Assembly (NCBI GenBank): GCA_016840025.1
Contig: JAEOTF010000278.1
Span: 1 to 12,352 of the forward strand
Direction: 5' to 3'
Length of the DNA stretch: 12,352 nucleotides
From: Candidatus Hodarchaeota archaeon
GTDB lineage: Archaea > Asgardarchaeota > Heimdallarchaeia > Hodarchaeales > YT1-039
Numbering within the stretch: the stretch's first letter is position 1; the number at the start of each line of letters is the position of its first letter. This document shows positions 1 to 5,107 of the stretch, in pieces. The translations under genes and the position numbers were made by a program. A model generated the notes under the pieces. That model saw only the letters and a program-made list of their open reading frames with translations. It was not told where the DNA came from and searched no databases.

Positions 1-127
1 CACCCCTCTGTGAATTCGTCTGCCTTTGTATGTTTTTGACTATTTTACATATCATTTTTATTTATAACTAAAATTAACTACCTTCAAGTTTACCTTTATT
101 ATCTGATCATTATCTAAATAATTTATT

Positions 128-164
128 CTCCAGACTCTGTCTGGGGGAATTAAGAAGTTTTTTT
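128..164 (+). terminator. Possible hairpin plus T-tract terminator
   Basis: Arms CCAGAC (130-135) and GTCTGG (139-144) are perfectly complementary around a TCT loop. The stem extends to about 8 bp at 128-146 if one G-U pair is allowed. A run of seven Ts follows at 158-164, after a 12-nt gap. Archaeal transcription usually ends at U-tracts, so this could end a transcript entering from the left. The gap between stem and T-run is longer than in a classical intrinsic terminator, so the call is tentative. Confidence 0.3.
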
Positions 165-181
165 AAGGTGTTAAACACCTT
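165..181. repeat. Perfect 17-nt palindrome upstream of the operon promoter
   Basis: AAGGTGTTAAACACCTT has perfect 8-nt arms (165-172 and 174-181) around a single central A. It abuts the TATA-like stretch at 181-190 and lies 61 nt before the first start codon. The symmetry and position are those expected of an operator for a dimeric helix-turn-helix regulator. No T-run follows it on either strand, which argues against a terminator. The regulatory role is inferred. Confidence 0.5.
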
Positions 182-190
182 CATAAAAAT
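181..190 (+). promoter_or_regulatory. Candidate TATA element for the GTPase operon
   Basis: TCATAAAAAT is A/T-rich and TATA-like. Archaeal initiation is normally about 25 nt downstream, which would put the start of the mRNA near 210 and leave a leader of about 30 nt. That leader contains a good ribosome-binding site, GAGGA at 230-234, 7 nt before the ATG at 242. A second A-rich stretch at 200-207 is an alternative. Confidence 0.35.
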
Positions 191-241
191 CTCTCAGTAC
201 ATAAAAGAAGAAGAATTGGTGTTAATATAGAGGATTCAAAG

Positions 242-853
242 ATGATCAAAGCTTTGTTGGTTTTCTCTGAGAATCTCCTTAAAAATAAAGTAGAACGTGA
301 AAATGTGGATATAGAAGTCATTAAGGGCTTCATAGAGAACCCTCAGGAAAAAAATCCATTAAAGAATGAGTTAATCGTTGTTTACGAAAAAGATAGGCGG
401 AAAGTAGTGATTATTGCCGACAAATCGGATGATAAGAATCTGTTAAACCAATATGCTGAGAAAATCGCTACTGAAAAAAATGAAAATATTCAAAATTGTA
501 TGGAATCTATTCTGAGTTCAGGTATTCATGGAGTTCTGAGTTCATTTCAGAAAGAAGGGAAAAGAGGAATAGCAATCAATAAACTGGTTGGAACAGCGAT
601 TTTTTCGAGCTTTCCCCCTGAACGCTCTACAACGCTTTCTATGATGGGTTCTGCTCTTGCAATGGCAGCAGATGAAACTTCTCTTGCCATGCACCTCGGA
701 GAAATTTTGGAAGTCGTAGTTTCTGGTGATGATAAACAAATAATAGTAAAAGACATTGCCAATGGTATACTATTCCTCATTGAGCATCTACCAACTGAAC
801 TTGATACGATAAAAGCCAAATTAAGTGAATTAAACCAAGTAGAAGTTACTTAA
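242..853 (+). CDS. Two-domain longin-like / roadblock-LC7 protein
   Basis: First gene of a four-gene operon; 203 aa, soluble, with no signal peptide or membrane segment. Residues 1-80 begin with the hydrophobic strand MIKALLVFSE, followed by a helical stretch, two strands (ELIVVYEKDRRKVVIIADK) and a helix. This order resembles the longin-like N-terminal domains of many Asgard proteins, although the domain is short. Residues about 84-198 look like a roadblock/LC7 domain: a helix, strands near 98-122, a long Ala/Met-rich helix (about 128-152), strands near 154-181 and a closing helix. The usual D-G turn of the first hairpin is replaced by QKEGKRG. Roadblock proteins dimerise and bind Ras-superfamily GTPases, and the GTPase gene follows with no gap, so a role as regulator or scaffold for it is likely. 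The start is supported by GAGGA 7 nt upstream. The fold assignment is by eye and is moderately sure. Confidence 0.7.
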   Translation: MIKALLVFSENLLKNKVERENVDIEVIKGFIENPQEKNPLKNELIVVYEKDRRKVVIIADKSDDKNLLNQYAEKIATEKNENIQNCMESILSSGIHGVLSSFQKEGKRGIAINKLVGTAIFSSFPPERSTTLSMMGSALAMAADETSLAMHLGEILEVVVSGDDKQIIVKDIANGILFLIEHLPTELDTIKAKLSELNQVEVT

Positions 854-874
854 ATGCAGTCGGAGCCATTTTTG

Positions 875-1378
875 ATGATACGTTTGAAGATTACAGTATT
901 TGGCGAAGGTGCAGTAGGAAAAACCTCATTAATAAAACGTTTCAGTGAAAGAAAATTTGAAAACAATTATTTGCCAACAATAGGTTGTCAATTTTGTGTT
1001 AAAGAATTAGAATTGGATGGAACACCAATTGAGCTCCTTTTGTGGGACTTAGCGGGTCAAGATCGATTTAAATTTGTTCGTCAACAATTTTTCACCGGAT
1101 CTAAAGGTTCTATTGCTGTATTCGATCTTACTCGACATACTTCTCTAGATCGGTTGGACGCTTGGTTAGCAGATTTTCATAAATACTGTGGAGATACTCC
1201 TTGTGTCCTCTTTGGGAACAAAGTTGATTTGAAAGAAAATCGTCAGGTATCTGAAGAAGAGGGAAAAAAATTTGCAGAAAAAGCTGGATTACACGCTTAT
1301 TTCGAAACTTCCGCCTTATCGGGTGAAAAAGTCCAAACTGCGTTTGAAACATTGGCAAAGATAGTAGCAAAGCAGTAG
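875..1378 (+). CDS. Ras/Rab-like small GTPase
   Basis: Cytosolic GTP-binding switch of the Ras superfamily, 167 aa from the chosen start. All G motifs are intact: P-loop GEGAVGKT (10-17), switch I Thr35 in PTIG, G3 WDLAGQD with Asp58 and catalytic-type Gln62, G4 NKVD (115-118) and G5 TSA (145-147). The RF after G3 and the effector region are closest to Rab/Ras, with DLAGQD in place of the usual DTAGQE. An in-frame ATG at 854 directly abuts the upstream stop but has no SD. The ATG at 875 has GGAG at 862-865, 9 nt ahead, and gives nearly exact Ras numbering, so I prefer it. The C-terminus (AKIVAKQ) has no cysteine, so prenylation of the Rab type is not possible; membrane attachment would need a partner. 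Flanked on both sides by roadblock-type genes, which are the obvious candidate GAP/GEF-like partners. Confidence 0.93.
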   Translation: MIRLKITVFGEGAVGKTSLIKRFSERKFENNYLPTIGCQFCVKELELDGTPIELLLWDLAGQDRFKFVRQQFFTGSKGSIAVFDLTRHTSLDRLDAWLADFHKYCGDTPCVLFGNKVDLKENRQVSEEEGKKFAEKAGLHAYFETSALSGEKVQTAFETLAKIVAKQ

Positions 1379-1400
1379 AGTAACAAGGAACGCGAAAGTA

Positions 1401-1784
1401 ATGTCAATAAATATTGAAGAAACCCAAAAAATTGAAAATATTCTTCAGCAATTGAGCAATGATGATAGAATCTTTGCAGCAGCAGCAGTTCGAACAGATG
1501 GTATGATTATTGCCAGTGCATTACCTGCTGAGATTAATGCAGAGCGAGCAGCAGGTGTTGCCAGTTCTATTCTCTATATCGGTCAATCCTTTGCAAAAGA
1601 GGCTAATGCTGGAAAATTAAGGCATGTACGTATACGAGGCACTGAAGGGGTGGTATACTTCGTCTGTAAAGGTTTATCGGATTCAGTTTTGATTGTTTGT
1701 GTATCAAAAGCTGAAAAAATAGAGGATTTGGTTCACAACGCTTCTATAAAACTGAAAAACCTTCTTAATGAGATTAATGGTTAA
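1401..1784 (+). CDS. Roadblock/LC7 domain protein
   Basis: Single-domain roadblock/LC7 protein, 127 aa, soluble. The layout is canonical: N-terminal helix (8-20), strand IFAAAAVR (24-31), the turn residues D33-G34, strand MIIASA, long Ala-rich helix (44-68), strands at 73-80, 83-90 and 94-101, and a C-terminal helix (105-122). Family members dimerise and in many systems control Ras-like GTPases, as MglB does for MglA and the Ragulator subunits do for Rag GTPases. It lies 22 nt after the GTPase gene and 5 nt before another roadblock gene. A purine-rich AAGGA (about 11 nt upstream) can serve as its ribosome-binding site. The three-strand core and D-G turn make the family assignment firm; the GTPase it acts on is inferred from the operon. 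Confidence 0.88.
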   Translation: MSINIEETQKIENILQQLSNDDRIFAAAAVRTDGMIIASALPAEINAERAAGVASSILYIGQSFAKEANAGKLRHVRIRGTEGVVYFVCKGLSDSVLIVCVSKAEKIEDLVHNASIKLKNLLNEING

Positions 1785-1789
1785 ATCTG

Positions 1790-2191
1790 GTGAAAAGAAT
1801 GTGGAAGGATAGGGCAGCTCGGATAAAGATGATGGTTTCCCGAATGTGCCATTCTGTTCCTGGTCTCGGATCTGCTCTTGTCATTAGTGAGGATGGACTT
1901 CCAATAACTTCAATTATGCTTGAAGAGGTCGATGAAGATCTCGTAGGGGCTATGACCTCTCATATGCTGATGACCATTGATAATGCATTAAAAAGTCTTG
2001 ATATGGGTGTTCTTTCCATAATAATTGTACAAACCTCTAATGGAATGTTATTTATTCGACAGGTGGAATCCGAAGATAAATCTTATCCTGTTACTGTAAC
2101 TTTAACTGTCTTAGGAGATTCAATCATTCCCCTAAATCTCGCTACTCTTCATATCCAAAAAACTTCATCCGTTTTATCAAAATTGATGTGA
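1790..2191 (+). CDS. Second roadblock/LC7-like protein
   Basis: Last gene of the operon, 133 aa, soluble. Residues about 14-132 fit a roadblock/LC7 domain: helix MMVSRMCHSV, strand GSALVIS, turn E34-D35-G36-L37, strand PITSIM, a long Met-rich helix (48-70), strands LSIIIVQT, GMLFIRQV and VTVTLTVL, and a closing helix. It shares fold but little sequence with the preceding roadblock gene, which suits a heterodimer rather than a recent duplicate. The start is uncertain. The longest form begins with GTG at 1790, only 5 nt after the upstream stop. The ATG at 1799 has GGTGA at 1789-1793 just ahead and is about equally likely. A form starting at ATG 1829 would still keep the whole domain. Confidence 0.82.
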   Translation: MKRMWKDRAARIKMMVSRMCHSVPGLGSALVISEDGLPITSIMLEEVDEDLVGAMTSHMLMTIDNALKSLDMGVLSIIIVQTSNGMLFIRQVESEDKSYPVTVTLTVLGDSIIPLNLATLHIQKTSSVLSKLM

Positions 2192-2505
2192 TTTGACTGT
2201 CTTATCGGGTTATCTAATGAGTTTTAAGTTATATGTACTCTTCTTTGTATTTCTACAGTAAACATGTCAACTACCCACAGACACAAGTGTTTAGAGCTTA
2301 TTTAATGAAAACCCAGTTATATTGCCCGTAATGTTATTTTTATCGGTTTGGCTGATCCAAAATACAAAAATCATGTTAATAGATATAGAATATGAGAGAA
2401 TATATTATGATAAGACAACCTTTTTCAAGCAGACTTAACTTCATCTATAGACTAGGAGATATATAGGCTCACATTCACTTTGCAAATCATAGGAGCTATG
2501 GATAA
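2192..2505. other. Intergenic spacer between the operon and the coiled-coil gene
   Basis: This 314-nt AT-rich spacer has no convincing gene. The best candidates are ORFs of 21 and 24 codons at 2373-2438 and 2392-2466, and neither has a ribosome-binding site. No tRNA-like or strong hairpin structure was found. Its 3' end carries the promoter and ribosome-binding site of the next gene. A pyrimidine-rich stretch at about 2237-2254 could help end the upstream transcript, but this is weak. Confidence 0.5.
2457..2466 (+). promoter_or_regulatory. Candidate TATA element for the coiled-coil gene
   Basis: AGATATATAG is centred about 45 nt before the ATG at 2506. Initiation about 25 nt downstream would give a leader of roughly 20 nt that contains AGGAG at 2491-2495. 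Spacing and sequence are consistent, but an alternative A/T stretch lies at about 2399-2406. Confidence 0.4.
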
Positions 2506-4560
2506 ATGGAATCTGTAGGCCTTTCGGACATGATGGAAGCAGTATCAGTAGCACAATCCCAATTAATAGAGAATTTACGAACTATTCGTCTATTTTTCGA
2601 TGAACTCCTCCAACAAAGTACTGATGATACGCAAGAAGCTGTAGAGAGTAAAATCCAGAAAATCGTTGATGTTGAATTTCAAACCGTCTCAACATTTCTC
2701 AATCAAACATTATGGACTAATATCGGTTCTTTAGTGGAAGAGATGGAGCGTCTTTCAGGAGAACTCGATGAAAAGAAATTAGAAACTGAGAAAGTAATGA
2801 AAGAATTAAATGAGCTTCAAGCAAAAAATAAGGAATTAGAAGGTACAGTATCTAATAAAATTGATTTAGATGAATATAATAAGGTAAAAAATGAACTAGA
2901 GACACTTAATGAGGAAAATACTTCCCTACGTGCTGAAAATGCGTCGCTTCTTTTAGATTCTGACCAAAAACAACCAGTAGAAAACCAGGAGCTCATTAGT
3001 GCCATAGAATCTCTTCAAAATGAGGCTGATTTGCTTAGAAAGGAGCTGGATACTCGTCAAACAACGGATCTTGCTTCAGAAGAAAAAAGTCGCGATGCTA
3101 TTGAAGATCTCATGATGCAGCTTGTTCGAGTAACTACAGAAAAAGAAGAGCTTAATCAGCAACTTAAAGCTGAACAAGCAAAGATAAACGAAAAATCAAA
3201 TGAAATAAATACACTTAGATCTGAACTTCAAGTAGCTGGGACTTATCAACAAACAGAGGAAGAAATATCTCCCCTAAAAGCTGAACTTGAGGATCTTAGG
3301 CAACAACTCGATCAAGTGACAGCTGAACGAGCAAAACTTGCCAAACAGCTTGAAAATGCTCAAACAGTATCGAATGATACTATAGAAGAGTCAGTTAAGA
3401 TTTTTCGACAGGAGTTAGAAACAGAAAACGAAATGCTTAGAGATGAACTGAATAGCTTCTCTAAAGAATATGATATAATAAAGGATCGAAATGATCAGTT
3501 AATGGCGGAAAATAATGAATTAGAGCGAAAATTACACCGGTTAGAAGAAAAACAGAATTTGCTGTCAGCTGATGAAATGGAGAAGTTAGCTTTAACAGTT
3601 TGTGACCTAGAGGACGAAAAGGAACGTTTACTCACACGTCTAGAACAAGTTGTTACTGAAAATCGAAAAATCAGATCCGATCGCAGCGAAATTGAACAAA
3701 TAAGACATGAAAGTCAAGAAATAATAACGAATTTACAAGAAGAGCAAGAAAACCTGAAGAAGAATCATGAAGAGTCTATTAATATAAGAAATTCATTAGA
3801 AACGAAAGTATCTGAACTGAATCAGGAGATTGAACAAATTCAGAGAAATCTTGCCCAACGAGATGCCGAATACACCACTCTACAAGATCAGTATTATCAT
3901 GAAACTCAACAATCTACTACTACCATAGAAGATTTGCGTACTAAACTTCGTGCATCAGAGATGGAGAAAAAAGAAGAAATTATGACCTCTTTAAAAGATA
4001 AAGAAAACGAATTGGAAGAGAAAATCCAAACTATTCGCTTACTTTCTAGTATTGTTGATACCCAAGAACTGGAACTCCAACATATTCAGAACGAACAACA
4101 AACCTTACTTCTAGCATTAAGAAAACAACAAGAAAAATCCAAGAATTTCGATTATATCAAACGGGAATATGATTTTGTTTCCCAAAAACTGGCTTTATCT
4201 CTAGATATTAAAGAACCAAGAAGTTTACGTGACATGATTGAGCTCCTAATAAACTACTTGACTTCTGCTGGAGAAAAATTAATTAAAGCCAAGATTGTTG
4301 AGAAAACTCTAAAAGAAGATAGGATTTCTATGCAACGAATGGAAACTGCAATAAGTCAACTCGCTCATCACGATCCCAAAATCTTAACCATAATGATACT
4401 GGCCAAGAAAGAAAAAATAGCTATCATTGACCTTGCTAATGAAACGAACCAAAATGCTGCTATTCTTAAGATGCGTTTACGACGTTGGGCTGACCTAGGA
4501 TATGTGGTTCTCTCATCAGACTTCCTGAAAGTTCAAATTGCACCCAATATGATTCAATAA
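2506..4560 (+). CDS. Long coiled-coil protein with C-terminal winged-helix-like domain
   Basis: 684 aa, highly charged, with no signal peptide or membrane segment. Residues 1-75 form a helical N-terminal region (SQLIENLRTIRLFFDELL). Residues about 78-560 are nearly continuous heptad-like sequence rich in E, K, Q, L and N, which predicts a long rod. Residues about 560-615 are helical and less regular. The tail from H621 (DPKILTIMILAKKEKIAIIDLANE, then a second helix ending RRWADLGYVV and a short strand pair) matches the pattern of a winged helix-turn-helix. There is no Walker A motif or ABC signature, so it is not an SMC or Rad50 ATPase. The family is not recognised. It could be a DNA- or protein-tethering rod or a scaffold. 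An out-of-frame ATG at 2498 lies closer to the SD (AGGAG, 2491-2495), but leads to only six codons; the gene's ATG at 2506 is 10 nt from the SD. Confidence 0.8.
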   Translation: MESVGLSDMMEAVSVAQSQLIENLRTIRLFFDELLQQSTDDTQEAVESKIQKIVDVEFQTVSTFLNQTLWTNIGSLVEEMERLSGELDEKKLETEKVMKELNELQAKNKELEGTVSNKIDLDEYNKVKNELETLNEENTSLRAENASLLLDSDQKQPVENQELISAIESLQNEADLLRKELDTRQTTDLASEEKSRDAIEDLMMQLVRVTTEKEELNQQLKAEQAKINEKSNEINTLRSELQVAGTYQQTEEEISPLKAELEDLRQQLDQVTAERAKLAKQLENAQTVSNDTIEESVKIFRQELETENEMLRDELNSFSKEYDIIKDRNDQLMAENNELERKLHRLEEKQNLLSADEMEKLALTVCDLEDEKERLLTRLEQVVTENRKIRSDRSEIEQIRHESQEIITNLQEEQENLKKNHEESINIRNSLETKVSELNQEIEQIQRNLAQRDAEYTTLQDQYYHETQQSTTTIEDLRTKLRASEMEKKEEIMTSLKDKENELEEKIQTIRLLSSIVDTQELELQHIQNEQQTLLLALRKQQEKSKNFDYIKREYDFVSQKLALSLDIKEPRSLRDMIELLINYLTSAGEKLIKAKIVEKTLKEDRISMQRMETAISQLAHHDPKILTIMILAKKEKIAIIDLANETNQNAAILKMRLRRWADLGYVVLSSDFLKVQIAPNMIQ

Positions 4561-4606
4561 GAAACATAGAAATCTTAAAGAAAGAGAATTCTACTCTATT
4601 TACGGA

Positions 4607-4981
4607 TTAACAGGAAGCAGGATTCACCATTTTTTCTAAACTTCCAAGGAGCTTTTCAGTTTCACCTTTTGCTTTCCCATGTATAACCCGGATTCGTCGC
4701 CATAGTTTTTCCTGTTCTATATCTTTCACATTTTTATCCAGATGGATCGCCAATAAGGAATTTGTATCGCGATCATCACTAAAAAGAACCTTTGAATTTC
4801 GAAACTCCATTGAACGCGGAGTTTCTGCTAACATGGCAATTGTAAAGAGCTGTACAACACTCTTTGAGTCTGTTATTCCTTCAAGCTCTTGTTTCTTTTC
4901 ACGTGCCCAACTAAACTCTGTTATTGGACCAATAGATGGATCCATCCGTACAAGGGTAATGCCCATTATTTCGTTTATCAT
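4607..4981 (-). CDS. Small protein, possible longin/roadblock-like fold
   Basis: Uncharacterised 124-aa protein convergent with the coiled-coil gene (46 nt between stop codons). It begins MINEIMGITLVRMDPSIGPITEF, a strand-turn-strand opening with a D-x-x-I-G-P turn often seen in Asgard longin-like or roadblock-like proteins. A helix (about 34-52), a strand region with SLLAIHLD (near 78-85) and a C-terminal helical stretch follow. That order fits the longin/roadblock superfamily but does not prove it. The ORF can be read upstream to a TTG at 5002, but that would place the GGAGG motif (4996-5000) inside the coding region. I therefore use the ATG at 4981, 14 nt after that motif. The ATG at 4966 is another option. 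It ends in cysteine (NPASC), without a CaaX pattern. No membrane segment. Confidence 0.6.
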   Translation of the reverse strand: MINEIMGITLVRMDPSIGPITEFSWAREKKQELEGITDSKSVVQLFTIAMLAETPRSMEFRNSKVLFSDDRDTNSLLAIHLDKNVKDIEQEKLWRRIRVIHGKAKGETEKLLGSLEKMVNPASC

Positions 4982-5045
4982 TTTGTGAAAATAAACCTCC
5001 AAGATATTGGTTTATTCTGTGTAACACTTGTAAAAAGAAAACTGC

Positions 5046-5060
5046 AAGTAATATATCGAT
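5046..5060 (-). promoter_or_regulatory. Candidate TATA element for the small minus-strand gene
   Basis: On the minus strand this reads ATCGATATATTACTT, about 70 nt before the ATG at 4981. Initiation near 5028 would give a leader of about 45 nt containing GGAGG. This supports transcription separate from the permease upstream, which ends at 5108. The region is A/T-rich throughout, so other positions are possible. Confidence 0.3.
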
Positions 5061-5107
5061 AATATGTTTCGACAAAATCCATGAATATCTTGAAAAGATG
5101 TAGATTT

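Larger units (their letters stand above)
1..241. other. Non-coding leader region upstream of the GTPase operon
   Basis: I see no convincing gene here; the only open stretches are a few codons to about 20 codons long and lack ribosome-binding sites. The first 39 bases could be the tail of an upstream gene in frame 1 (stop TGA at 37-39), but this cannot be judged. The region holds a hairpin with a T-tract, a perfect palindrome, a TATA-like stretch and the ribosome-binding site of the first gene, listed separately. Confidence 0.6.

Noticed and set aside
165..181. The palindrome as an intrinsic terminator
   Set aside because: The T-run precedes it rather than follows on the plus strand, and on the minus strand the hairpin is followed by As.
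2373..2466. Two short overlapping ORFs (21 and 24 codons) in the 2192-2505 spacer
   Set aside because: Neither has a ribosome-binding site, and their composition is that of A/T-rich spacer DNA.
2506..4560. The long coiled-coil protein as an SMC/Rad50-type ATPase
   Set aside because: No Walker A, Walker B or ABC signature is present at either end, and the C-terminus looks like a winged helix.
4982..5002. TTG start giving seven extra residues to the small minus-strand protein
   Set aside because: The only SD-like motif, GGAGG at 4996-5000, would then be inside the coding sequence; an ATG lies downstream of it.
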